NCBI GenBank assembly: GCA_032718475.1
Contig: JAUCBJ010001193.1
Span: 1-64,000 of the forward strand
Direction of reading: 5' to 3'
Source of the DNA: Nemertoderma westbladi
Lineage: Eukaryota; Xenacoelomorpha; Nemertodermatida; Nemertodermatidae
DNA: 64,000 nucleotides
Shown here: positions 40,401 to 51,382 of the stretch, in pieces
Numbering within the stretch: position 1 is the first letter of the stretch
Layout: each line of letters opens with the position of its first letter
Position numbers and translations under genes: made by a program
The notes under the pieces: generated by a model
Told to the model about the DNA's origin: nothing
Databases searched by the model: none
The model's input: only the letters and a program-made list of their open reading frames with translations

Positions 40401-43000
40401 CCAACACTTATCACAATAGGACCGTGAACCAACACTTATCTCAATAGGACCGTGAACCAACACTTATGCCAATAGGACCGTGAACCAACACTTATCACAA
40501 TAGGACCGTGAACCAACACTTATCACAATAGGACCGTGAACCAACACTTATCTCAATAGGACCGTGAACCAACACTTATGTCAATAGGACCGTGAACCAA
40601 CACTTATCACAATAGGACCGTGAACCAACACTTATCACAATAGGACCGTGAACCAACACTTATCTTCATAGGACCGTGAACCAACACTTATGTCAATAGG
40701 ACCGTGAACCAACACTTATCACAATAGGACCGTGAACCAACACTTATCACAATAGGACCGTGAACCAACACTTATCTCAATAGGACCGTGAACCAACACT
40801 TATGTCAATAGGACCGTGAACCAACACTTATCACAATAGGACCGTGAACCAACACTTATCACAATAGGACCGTGAACCAACACTTATCTTCATAGGACCG
40901 TGAAACAACACTTATCTCAATTGGACCGTGAACCAACACTTATCTCAATAGGACCGTGAACCAACACTTATCACAATAGGACCGTGAACCAACACTTATC
41001 TCAATAGGACCGTGAACCAACACTTATGCCAATAGGACCGCGAACCAACACTTATCACAATAGGACCGTGAACCAACAACTATGTCAATAGGACCGTGGA
41101 CCAACACTTATGTCAATAGGACCGTGAACCAACACTTATCTCAATAGGACCGTTAACCAACACTTATCACAATAGGACCGTGAACCAACACTTATCTCAA
41201 TAGGACCGTGAACCAACACTTATGCCAATAGGACCACGAACCAACACTTATCACAATAGGACCGTGAACCAACACTTATCTCAATAGGACCGTGAACCAA
41301 CACTTATGCCAATAGGACCGCGAACCAACACTTATCACAATAGGACCGTGAACTAACAACTATGTCAATAGGACCGTGAACCAACACTTATGTCAATAGG
41401 ACCGTGAACCAACAACTATGTCAATAGGACCGTGAACCAACACTTATCACAATAGGACCGCGAACCAACACTTATGTCAATAGGACCGTGAACCAACACT
41501 TATCACAATAGGACCGTGAACCAACACTTATCACAATAGGACCGTGAACCAACACTTATCTCAATAGGACCGTGAACCAACACTTATGTCAATAGGACCG
41601 TGAACCAACACTTATCACAATAGGACCGTGAACCAACACTTATCACAATAGGACCGTGAACCAACACTTATCTTCATAGGACCGTGAAACAACACTTATC
41701 TCAATTGGACCGTGAACCAACACTTATCTCAATAGGACCGTGAACCAACACTTATCACAATAGGACCGTGAACCAACACTTATCTCAATAGGACCGTGAA
41801 CCAACACTTATGCCAATAGGACCGCGAACCAACACTTATCACAATAGGACCGTGAACCAACAACTATGTCAATAGGACCGTGGACCAACACTTATGTCAA
41901 TAGGACCGTGAACCAACACTTATCACAATAGGACCGTGAACCAACACTTATCTCAATAGGACCGTGAACCAACACTTATGCCAATAGGACCACGAACCAA
42001 CACTTATCACAATAGGACCGTGAACCAACACTTATCTCAATAGGACCGTGAACCAACACTTATGCCAATAGGACCGCGAACCAACACTTATCACAATAGG
42101 ACCGTGAACTAACAACTATGTCAATAGGACCGTGAACCAACACTTATGTCAATAGGACCGTGAACCAACACTTATGTCAATAGGACCGCGAACCAACACT
42201 TATGTCAATAGGACCGTGAACCAACACTTATCTTCATAGGACCGTGAACCAACAACTATGTCAATAGGACCGTGAACCAACACTTATGTCAATAGGACCG
42301 TGAACCAACACTTATCTTCATAGGACCGTGAACCAACACTTATCTCAATAGGACCGTGAACCAACACTTATCACAATAGAACCGTGAACCAACAACTATG
42401 TCAATAGGACCGTGAACCAACACTTATCTCAATAGGACCGTGAACCAACACTTATGCCAATAGGACCGTGAACCAACACTTATGTCAATAGGACCGTGAA
42501 CCAACACTTATGTCAATAGGACCGTGAACCAACACTTATCTCAATAGGACCGTGAACCAACACTTATGCCAATAGGACCGTGAACCAACACTTATGTCAA
42601 TAGGACCGTGAACCAACACTTATGTCAATAGGACCGTGAACCAACACTTATCACAATAGGACCGTGAACCAACACTTATCTCAATAGAACCGTGAACCAA
42701 CACTTATGCCAATAGGACCGCAAACCAACACTTATCACAATAGGACCGCGAACCAACACTTATCTTCATAGGACCGTGAACCAACACTTATGTCAATAGG
42801 ACCGTGAACCAACACTTATGTCAATAGGACCGTGAACCAACACTTATGTCAATAGGACCGTGAACCAACACTTATGTCAATAGGACCGTGAACCAACACT
42901 TATCACAATAGGACCGTGAACCAACACTTATCTCAATAGAACCGTGAACCAACACTTATGCCAATAGGACCGCGAACCAACACTTATCACAATAGGACCG
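36890..43000. repeat. Higher-order duplications, offsets 2,688 and 784 bp (96 and 28 units)
   Basis: The 'gggctg' unit at 36891 recurs at 39579 (2,688). The 'gtgaaacaac' plus 'aattgg' double variant at 38211 recurs at 40899 (2,688) and again at 41683 (784). Rarer changes inside the copies ('gtggacc', 'ccacgaacc', 'gtgaactaac') travel with the blocks. This is also where the 'cttcatagg' unit type first appears (about 37975). Confidence 0.87.
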
Positions 43001-43429
43001 CGAACCAACACTTATGTCAATAGGACCGTGAACCAACACTTATGTCAATAGGACCGTGAACCAACACTTATGTCAATAGGACCGTGAACCAACACTTATG
43101 TCAATAGGACCGTGAACCAACACTTATCACAATAGGACCGTGAACCAACACTTATCTCAATAGAACCGTGAACCAACACTTATGTCAATAGGACCGTGAA
43201 CCAACACTTATGTCAATAGGACCGTGAACCAACACTTATGTCAATAGGACCGTGAACCAACACTTATGCCAATAGGACCGCGAACCAACACTTATCACAA
43301 TAGGACCGTGAACTAACAACTATGTCAATAGGACCGTGAACCAACACTTATGTCAATAGGACCGTGAACCAACACTTATGTCAATAGGACCGTGAACCAA
43401 CACTTATGTCAATAGGACCGTGAACCAAC

Positions 43430-46400
43430 ACTTATGTCAATAGGACCGTGAACCAACACTTATGTCAATAGGACCGTGAACCAACACTTATCTTCATAGG
43501 ACCGTGAACCAACACTTATCTCAATAGAACCGTGAACCAACAACTATGTCAATAGGACCGTGAACCAACACTTATCTCAATAGGACCGTGAACCAACACT
43601 TATGTCAATAGGACCGTGAACCAACACTTATCACAATAGGACCGTGAACCAACACTTATCTCAATAGAACCGTGAACCAACACTTATGCCAATAGGACCG
43701 CGAACCAACACTTATCACAATAGGACCGCGAACCAACACTTATCTTCATAGGACCGTGAACCAACACTTATGTCAATAGGACCGTGAACCAACACTTATG
43801 TCAATAGGACCGTGAACCAACACTTATGTCAATAGGACCGTGAACCAACACTTATCACAATAGGACCGTGAACCAACACTTATCTCAATAGAACCGTGAA
43901 CCAACACTTATGCCAATAGGACCGCGAACCAACACTTATCACAATAGGACCGCGAACCAACACTTATCTTCATAGGACCGTGAACCAACACTTATGTCAA
44001 TAGGACCGTGAACCAACACTTATGTCAATAGGACCGTGAACCAACACTTATGTCAATAGGACCGTGAACCAACACTTATGTCAATAGGACCGTGAACCAA
44101 CACTTATCACAATAGGACCGTGAACCAACACTTATCTCAATAGAACCGTGAACCAACACTTATGCCAATAGGACCGCGAACCAACACTTATCACAATAGG
44201 ACCGTGAACTAACAACTATGTCAATAGGACCGTGAACCAACACTTATGTCAATAGGACCGTGAACCAACACTTATGTCAATAGGACCGTGAACCAACACT
44301 TATGCCAATAGGACCGTGAACCAACACTTATCTCAATAGGACCGTGAACCAACACTTATGTCAATAGGACCGTGAACCAACACTTATGTCAATAGGACCG
44401 TGAACCAACACTTATGTCAATAGGACCGTGAACCAACACTTATGTCAATAGGACCGTGAACCAACACTTATCTTCATAGGACCGTGAACCAACACTTATC
44501 TCAATAGAACCGTGAACCAACAACTATGTCAATAGGACCGTGAACCAACACTTATCTCAATAGGACCGTGAACCAACACTTATGTCAATAGGACCGTGAA
44601 CCAACACTTATGTCAATAGGACCGTGAACCAACACTTATCACAATAGGACCGTGAACCAACACTTATCTCAATAGAACCGTGAACCAACACTTATGCCAA
44701 TAGGACCGCGAACCAACACTTATCACAATAGGACCGCGAACCAACACTTATCTTCATAGGACCGTGAACCAACACTTATGTCAATAGGACCGTGAACCAA
44801 CACTTATGTCAATAGGACCGTGAACCAACACTTATGTCAATAGGACCGTGAACCAACACTTATCTTCATAGGACCGTGAACCAACAACTATGTCAATAGG
44901 ACCGTGAACCAACACTTATCTCAATAGGACCGTGAACCAACACTTATGTCAATAGGACCGTGAACCAACACTTATGTCAATAGGACCGTGAACCAACACT
45001 TATCACAATAGGACCGTGAACCAACACTTATCTCAATAGAACCGTGAACCAACACTTATGCCAATAGGACCGCGAACCAACACTTATCTCAATAGAACCG
45101 TGAACCAACACTTATGCCAATAGGACCGCGAACCAACACTTATCACAATAGGACCGTGAACCAACAACTATGTCAATAGGACCGTGAACCAACACTTATC
45201 TCAATAGGACCGTGAACCAACACTTATCACAATAGGACCGTGAACCAACACTTATGTCAATAGGACCGTGAACCAACACTTATGTCAATAGGACCGTGAA
45301 CCAACACTTATCTCAATAGGACCGTGAACCAACACTTATGTCAATAGGACCGTGAACCAACACTTATGTCAATAGGACCGTGAACCAACACTTATGTCAA
45401 TAGGACCGTGAACCAACACTTATCTTCATAGGACCGTGAACCAACACTTATCTTCATAGGACCGTGAACCAACAACTATCTCAATAGGACCGTGAACCAA
45501 CACTTATGTCAATAGGACCGTGAACCAACACTTATGTCAATAGGACCGCGAACCAACACTTGTCTCAATAGGACCGTGAACCAACACTTATCTCAATAGG
45601 ACCGTGAACCAACACTTATGCCAATAGGACCGCGAACCAACACTTATCTTCATAGGACCGTGAACCAACACTTATCTCAATAGGACCGTGAACCAACACT
45701 TATGCCAATAGGACCGCGAACCAACACTTGTCTCAATAGGACCGTGAACCAACACTTATCTCAATAGGACCGTGAACCAACACTTATGCCAATAGGACCG
45801 TGAACCAACACTTATCTTCATAGGACCGTGAACCAACACTTATCTCAATAGGACCGCGAACCAACACTTATGTCAATAGGACCGTGAACCAACACTTATC
45901 ACAATAGGACCGTGAACCAACAACTATCTCAATAGGACCGTGAACCAACACTTATGCCAATAGGACCGCGAACCAACACTTGTCTCAATAGGACCGTGAA
46001 CCAACACTTATCTCAATAGGACCGTGAACCAACACTTATGCCAATAGGACCGTGAACCAACACTTATCTTCATAGGACCGTGAACCAACACTTATCTCAA
46101 TAGGACCGCGAACCAACACTTATGTCAATAGGACCGTGAACCAACACTTATCACAATAGGACCGTGAACCAACAACTATCTCAATAGGACCGTGAACCAA
46201 CACTTATGCCAATAGGACCGCGAACCAACACTTATCTTCATAGGACCGTGAACCAACAACTATGTCAATAGGACCGTGAACCAACACTTGTCTCAATAGG
46301 ACCGTGAACCAACACTTATCTCAATAGGACCGTGAACCAACACTTATGTCAATAGGACCGTGAACCAACACTTATGTCAATAGGACCGTGAACCAACACT

Positions 46401-47919
46401 TATGTCAATAGGACCGTGAACCAACACTTATGTCAATAGGACCGTGAACCAACACTTATCTCAATAGGACCGTGAACCAACACTTATGTCAATAGGACCG
46501 TGAACCAACACTTATCTCAATAGGACCGTGAACCAACACTTATGTCAATAGGACCGTGAACCAACACTTATGTCAATAGGACCGTGAACCAACACTTATC
46601 TCAATAGGACCATGAACCAACGCTTATCTCAATAGGACCGTGAACCAACACTTATGTCAATAGGACCGTGAACCAACACTTATCTCAATAGGACCGTGAA
46701 CCAACACTTATCTTCATAGGACCGTGAACCAACACTTATGTCAATAGGACCGTGAACCAACACTTATCTTCATAGGACCGTGAACCAACACTTATGTCAA
46801 TAGGACCGTGAACCAACACTTATCTCAATAGGACCGTGAACCAACACTTATCTTCATAGGACCGTGAACCAACACTTATGTCAATAGGACCGTGAACCAA
46901 CACTTATCTCAATAGGACCGTGAACCAACACTTATGTCAATAGGAACGTGAACCAACACTTATGTCAATAGGACCGCGAACCAACACTTATCTCAATAGA
47001 ACCGTGAACCAACACTTATGCCAATAGGACCGCGAACCAACACTTATCACAATAGGACCGTGAACCAACAACTATGTCAATAGGACCGTGAACCAACACT
47101 TATCTCAATAGGACCGTGAACCAACACTTATCACAATAGGACCGTGAACCAACACTTATGTCAATAGGACCGTGAACCAACACTTATGTCAATAGGACCG
47201 TGAACCAACACTTATCTCAATAGGACCGTGAACCAACACTTATGTCAATAGGACCGTGAACCAACACTTATGTCAATAGGACCGTGAACCAACACTTATG
47301 TCAATAGGACCGTGAACCAACACTTATCTTCATAGGACCGTGAACCAACACTTATCTTCATAGGACCGTGAACCAACAACTATCTCAATAGGACCGTGAA
47401 CCAACACTTATGTCAATAGGACCGTGAACCAACACTTATGTCAATAGGACCGCGAACCAACACTTGTCTCAATAGGACCGTGAACCAACACTTATCTCAA
47501 TAGGACCGTGAACCAACACTTATGCCAATAGGACCGCGAACCAACACTTATCTTCATAGGACCGTGAACCAACACTTATCTCAATAGGACCGTGAACCAA
47601 CACTTATGCCAATAGGACCGCGAACCAACACTTGTCTCAATAGGACCGTGAACCAACACTTATCTCAATAGGACCGTGAACCAACACTTATGCCAATAGG
47701 ACCGTGAACCAACACTTATCTTCATAGGACCGTGAACCAACACTTATCTCAATAGGACCGCGAACCAACACTTATGTCAATAGGACCGTGAACCAACACT
47801 TATCACAATAGGACCGTGAACCAACAACTATCTCAATAGGACCGTGAACCAACACTTATGCCAATAGGACCGCGAACCAACACTTGTCTCAATAGGACCG
47901 TGAACCAACACTTATCTCA
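43430..47919. repeat. Long satellite block duplicated at 53.92-58.41 kb (LINE-carrying copy)
   Basis: About 160 units repeat at 53920-58410 with a constant offset of 10,491 bp. Markers include 'tcttcatagg' 43491/53982, 'caactatgtc' 43541/54032, and 'ggaacg' about 46943/57434. Subtracting the LINE (3,309 bp) and its 154-bp target duplication leaves 7,028 bp = 251 units, as expected for a satellite block duplication. The LINE sits at the right end of this copy only. Confidence 0.88.
47766..47919. repeat. 154-bp target-site duplication, left copy
   Basis: Base-for-base identical to 51229-51382 on the other side of the LINE. It contains 5.5 units with a distinctive type order (GTC, CAC, acaactatCTC, GCC with ccgcg, ttgtctc, CTC). 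The sequence diverges immediately outside: 'ctacta' of the element on the right, and 'c' versus 't' on the left. The uninterrupted paralogue at 58257-58410 has this segment once, so the repetition is due to the insertion and not to normal array order. Confidence 0.85.
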
Positions 47920-50900
47920 CTACTACTAGGATCGGCATGCTGCATTGCAGCTGCATTTTTAAGAATGCTGTGCCGGCTTGTCAACAAAATTGCACCGCCA
48001 CAACTCCCTATCACCCATGACATTTGCTAGATCATCCGCATCTTTAAGGCCAGTGTCCTTTAAGATGCGTCTCAAGAAAGTCATGGGCTGTCCACCATGC
48101 TTATTTACTCCATGAGGCTGCCAAAGTACAAGATTATGCACTGGCTGGTCCTCACGGCGAAAACAATGTCCTGCAAAGCGGAGGCGATTTTGTTCTAGTG
48201 TCAAGCTTGGGGGAACCAATGAGACACCTCCAATGTTATATAATGTCTGGTTGGAGATGTGTGCATTGTACTTGACACAATGTACCCGGCGTAGCATTCT
48301 TGTGAATGTGCCATCCAGAGATTTGGTGTCCTCAGCAGTTAGAGCCCAGCATGGACTCCCGTAGAGGAGTACTGGAACTACTGCTGCTCTAAATAATCGG
48401 ACCTTAAGTTTCCGATTAATTCTAGGTGACTTCCAAATCCTGGAAAGCCTATTCAAGGCTGCCCATGCCTTTCCCTTACGTATTCGAAGGTCCTCACCTG
48501 ACTTCCGGATCCATGATCCCAGGTAACAGAAGTCGTCCACATGCTCAAGCATACCATCCTTTGAGCTTATGCTCATCCGATCAGAGACTTGCTGAGGACT
48601 TTCAAAGTTAACTGTCAGAATTTTGGTCTTTCTGGAGTTAATAAAAAGACCAACACTAGAAGCAGCATGTTCTAATGAGCTGAGGAGCCGCTGGGCTCCC
48701 TCTAATGATTCTGAGAGTACTCCTAAGTCATCAGCAAAGTCTAGATCAGTTAGGTACTTGGCAGGATTTCCTCGACTTCTGGAGCCAGTAGGTGGAGTTA
48801 TTATCACCCCATCATCATTATGATGATCTAAGGACATGCGTAGAACATAGTCAACCACAATAATGAACAAGAATGGTGCAAGTGTGTCTCCTTGGAGGAC
48901 GCCCCATAACACTTCAAATGGTTCTGTGTCACCGTCAACAGTAGAGACAAATGTTGTCGAACCATCGTATACTGATCTGATTGCTGCAATAATTTCATCA
49001 GGAATCCCATATAATGATAGTATGCTGAACATACGTGAGCGAGAGACTGAATCAAAGGCCTTGAAGAAGTCAACAAAGATAACAGCCAGATGCCTGTCTT
49101 TCTTTTTTGATAACTCTTCAATTATCCTTCTAAGTGCCAAAATGGGCTCCATGGTCCCACGACCTTTACGGAACCCATTCTGATTTCCACGTAGTAGTCT
49201 CTCAATGGGATCCCTGATGCGATTTAATAGAATTCTATTGTATAGTTTTGCAGCAATCGAGATCAATGAGATTCCCCGAAAAGAACCATAGAGTGTTAGG
49301 TTGCCCTTCTTGGGAACTGGCACCAACTTATTTGTTTTCATTTCTTGTGGGACTCTTGTTGTACGGTACATGTCTACTATGATGGGATAGATGAGCTTTA
49401 AACACTCAGGTATTTTAAAGACCTCAGGGGGAACACCATCTACTCCACTGGCACGATTGGTCTTAATGCTCTTTGCAGCAGCCTTCACTTCTGCAAAGGA
49501 GATATCGCCAATGGGAATATCTGGGAGTACAGACTCAGACACTTTCACTTCTATAAAGTTATCAGGCAATACCCTGTCATTATTGAGGAGCTTTTCAAAG
49601 TGGGCTTTCCAACCATTGAGGCGATCGGCTGGTGATTCAGCCTTAACCTTGGTGGTTGGTTGGCTTTTCCGCCCAGTAAGCAGATTGATCGATTTCCATG
49701 CCTGGGATGATTGCCTGCTGTCGTCAGCATCATTGATGGCATCAACCTGTTGGTTTATTAGCTCCTGTAGATTAACAGAGTACTGCCTGTTCAGGGACCT
49801 AGATGCAGCTTTAACTGCATTCTTGGCCGCTGTAGTCTGTTTGAGTCGGGACTCTTTCTGCGCCTTATGAAGGTCATTTCGGCACTTCTGAATTTTGTTG
49901 TCAGTCCAGGGGGCCCTTTTCCTGTTTCGAGGGTATACAGGAACTGTTTCTGCAGCTGCTAACTTAACTGCTTCTGTAAAGGCAGTATAGCCCTCACAGT
50001 GATCTGCCGCCTCAGAGGCAAGAGCCTCATACCTGTTGCTCAGCTGTAGTGTGAAGCTGGATCTCACACTTGGCTGTTGCAACAGAGAGGACCAGTCATG
50101 CCGTGGCAAGGCAGATTTCGTTGTTCTGCTAGCACGCAGACTAAGTCTTACCTTGGCCACAATAAGGCGGTGATCACTGGAGAAGGGTCGAAGTGTAAAT
50201 GCATTACAGTCTTGTATAGAGCTCCTGTATTTCCTACGAAACAGAATATGGTCTATCTGGGACTTGTGACCACTGGGTCCACTATGAGTCCATAGCTTTC
50301 CAGTTCGTTTCTTGAACTGGGTTCCAGCCGAAAACAATCCATTTCCAGAGATAAAATCCTGAAGATGGACAGAATTTCGGTTAACACTATTGCTATAGAC
50401 CCAGGGCGATGTAGGTGATTGATGCAGACTTGCATTCAAGTCTCCCAGGAATGTTAAGAATGCATGCTGTTCCACTCCATCAGTTGCTGCTTGTAGATTG
50501 TGGTAGAAATTTTCCACCTCCTCTACAGGGGCAACACTAGTTGGAGAGTAGCACACAATCAGAACCACCTTAGGAAACTTATTAGCCAGTCTTCCAGAAC
50601 ATGAGAAGTGGCAACGGATGATGCGGTTAGAGATTTGGTCTATTTTGTCCAATGCTGCATGTGCAGTTGGATTCATCAATAGACCAATTCCACCATGGCC
50701 ACTATCATCTGCTGACGCGAGGGCGAGTCGCCAACCGCCCCCCATGTCCTTAATCAGAACCTCATCAGTCTGTCCAGTCTGCATTCGGTGCTCTTGAACA
50801 CCCACTGCGCTAAGAGAAAGCTTATCTGCCAAGGCAGTCAGCTCACCTTGTCGCATTGGGGACCCGAGTGTTAGGGTGTTTACTGAGGCTAGTCTAGTGA

Positions 50901-51228
50901 CTTGCCTCAGATTCACCAATGGCTTTGTTGGTCGGGGTGGAACATGAGAGTAGCCTCCAACTCCAGAATCCCTCTCCCCATCACAATCTGGCCTCCCTGG
51001 TGACCCAGGGTTTGGGCCAGAAAGGTCATCAGGAAAGGGACTCAAAGAATTGTTGGCTGCTCTCTCTCCAGTAGGGGGTGAGACAGGCAGCCGGTCAGGA
51101 GTTAACTGACGCCTGTGAGGCCGATTGTGTCCGGTAATTCCACTGGCCTCTAGTGGCCGGACCTCCGCATTGCTAATGTAATCCATAGTGGGGGTTGGGG
51201 GGTGCTTTTTTGCCGAGTCAGCTCTTAT
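47920..51228 (-). mobile_element. Full-length-looking RTE/RTEX-like non-LTR retrotransposon in the satellite
   Basis: A 3,309-bp insertion with one ORF, about 42 bp before the ATG and about 39 bp after the stop. The 3' end is a (TAG)3 tail (47920-47928) instead of poly(A), as in RTE-type elements. The 3' UTR holds a 10-bp palindrome (tgcagctgca) near 47947-47956. APE-type endonuclease followed by reverse transcriptase in one ORF, with no terminal repeats and no gag/CCHC ORF, fits the RTE/RTEX group; the exact clade needs a tree. The 5' edge is uncertain by about 7 bases, because 'cttatca' at 51224-51230 also occurs in satellite units. It lies antisense to the satellite orientation given here. 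With intact coding and identical target duplications, it looks young. Confidence 0.88.
47959..51186 (-). CDS. LINE polyprotein: APE endonuclease and reverse transcriptase (1,075 aa)
   Basis: The start is taken as the ATG at 51186-51184 (MDYISNAEV). The frame stays open 16 codons further into the satellite, but without an ATG. Residues 1-95 are a Pro/Ser-rich leader. Residues 98-346 are the endonuclease: N in ASVNTLTL, catalytic E in VQEHRM (132), GDLNAS (D249, N251), SQIDHI (D312) and SSDH (D338, H339). Residues 580-865 are the reverse transcriptase: FRGISLI, NGFRKGRGT, motif A FVDFFKAFDS (D706), motif B GVLQGDTLAPFLF, and motif C FADD (D819, D820) in place of the commoner YADD. Residues 886-1060 form the C-terminal region with FCYLGSW, LFRAAVVPVLLYG, FTRMLRR and LRFAGHCFRRED. 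The product would nick target DNA and copy its own RNA from the nick. No stops or frameshifts; expression is not shown. Confidence 0.93.
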   Translation of the reverse strand: MDYISNAEVRPLEASGITGHNRPHRRQLTPDRLPVSPPTGERAANNSLSPFPDDLSGPNPGSPGRPDCDGERDSGVGGYSHVPPRPTKPLVNLRQVTRLASVNTLTLGSPMRQGELTALADKLSLSAVGVQEHRMQTGQTDEVLIKDMGGGWRLALASADDSGHGGIGLLMNPTAHAALDKIDQISNRIIRCHFSCSGRLANKFPKVVLIVCYSPTSVAPVEEVENFYHNLQAATDGVEQHAFLTFLGDLNASLHQSPTSPWVYSNSVNRNSVHLQDFISGNGLFSAGTQFKKRTGKLWTHSGPSGHKSQIDHILFRRKYRSSIQDCNAFTLRPFSSDHRLIVAKVRLSLRASRTTKSALPRHDWSSLLQQPSVRSSFTLQLSNRYEALASEAADHCEGYTAFTEAVKLAAAETVPVYPRNRKRAPWTDNKIQKCRNDLHKAQKESRLKQTTAAKNAVKAASRSLNRQYSVNLQELINQQVDAINDADDSRQSSQAWKSINLLTGRKSQPTTKVKAESPADRLNGWKAHFEKLLNNDRVLPDNFIEVKVSESVLPDIPIGDISFAEVKAAAKSIKTNRASGVDGVPPEVFKIPECLKLIYPIIVDMYRTTRVPQEMKTNKLVPVPKKGNLTLYGSFRGISLISIAAKLYNRILLNRIRDPIERLLRGNQNGFRKGRGTMEPILALRRIIEELSKKKDRHLAVIFVDFFKAFDSVSRSRMFSILSLYGIPDEIIAAIRSVYDGSTTFVSTVDGDTEPFEVLWGVLQGDTLAPFLFIIVVDYVLRMSLDHHNDDGVIITPPTGSRSRGNPAKYLTDLDFADDLGVLSESLEGAQRLLSSLEHAASSVGLFINSRKTKILTVNFESPQQVSDRMSISSKDGMLEHVDDFCYLGSWIRKSGEDLRIRKGKAWAALNRLSRIWKSPRINRKLKVRLFRAAVVPVLLYGSPCWALTAEDTKSLDGTFTRMLRRVHCVKYNAHISNQTLYNIGGVSLVPPSLTLEQNRLRFAGHCFRREDQPVHNLVLWQPHGVNKHGGQPMTFLRRILKDTGLKDADDLANVMGDRELWRCNFVDKPAQHS

Positions 51229-51382
51229 CAACACTTATGTCAATAGGACCGTGAACCAACACTTATCACAATAGGACCGTGAACCAACAACTATCTCAAT
51301 AGGACCGTGAACCAACACTTATGCCAATAGGACCGCGAACCAACACTTGTCTCAATAGGACCGTGAACCAACACTTATCTCA
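51229..51382. repeat. 154-bp target-site duplication, right copy
   Basis: Perfect match to 47766-47919. After 51382 the array continues with 'atagg' and the unit order GCC, cttc, CTC/ccgcg, GTC, CAC. This is the same continuation as in the uninterrupted paralogue after 58410. Confidence 0.85.

Larger units (their letters stand above)
9164..47919. repeat. 28-bp megasatellite, left arm (about 1,384 units)
   Basis: Uninterrupted head-to-tail units of 28 bp; 9196-9223 is a typical one. The constant part contains 'caataggaccgtgaacc', then 'aacacttat' and a variable two-base site before the next 'caatagg'. The arm is 38,756 bp, or 1,384 units at 28 bp, so phase is almost perfectly kept. One-base indels noticed: +1 near 15521, 33712 and 34130; -1 near 24871, 30558, 31789, 33434, 33462 and 36324. 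Unit types differ mainly at the two-base site (GT, CT, CA, GC, AT), at T/C in 'ccgtg/ccgcg', in 'acactt/acaact', and in a 'cttcatagg' form. Stops occur in all frames because 28 is not a multiple of 3, so it is not coding. Each unit carries GGACC (an AvaII site). Confidence 0.98.

Noticed and set aside
9164-47919. CRISPR array
   Set aside because: Repeats are contiguous 28-bp units with no spacers, there are no cas genes, and the surroundings are eukaryotic.
48426-50435. Short open frames on both strands inside the LINE
   Set aside because: They are shadows of the 1,075-codon ORF and have no independent domain pattern.
51187-51234. LINE start upstream at 51234
   Set aside because: That codon is GTG and lies in the satellite flank. 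The first ATG of the frame, at 51186, gives a normal ORF inside the element.
47906-51238. Ordinary 10-bp target duplication 'caacacttat' around the LINE
   Set aside because: This short match is present in most satellite units and is not informative. Unit-type order shows that the real repeated segment is 154 bp.
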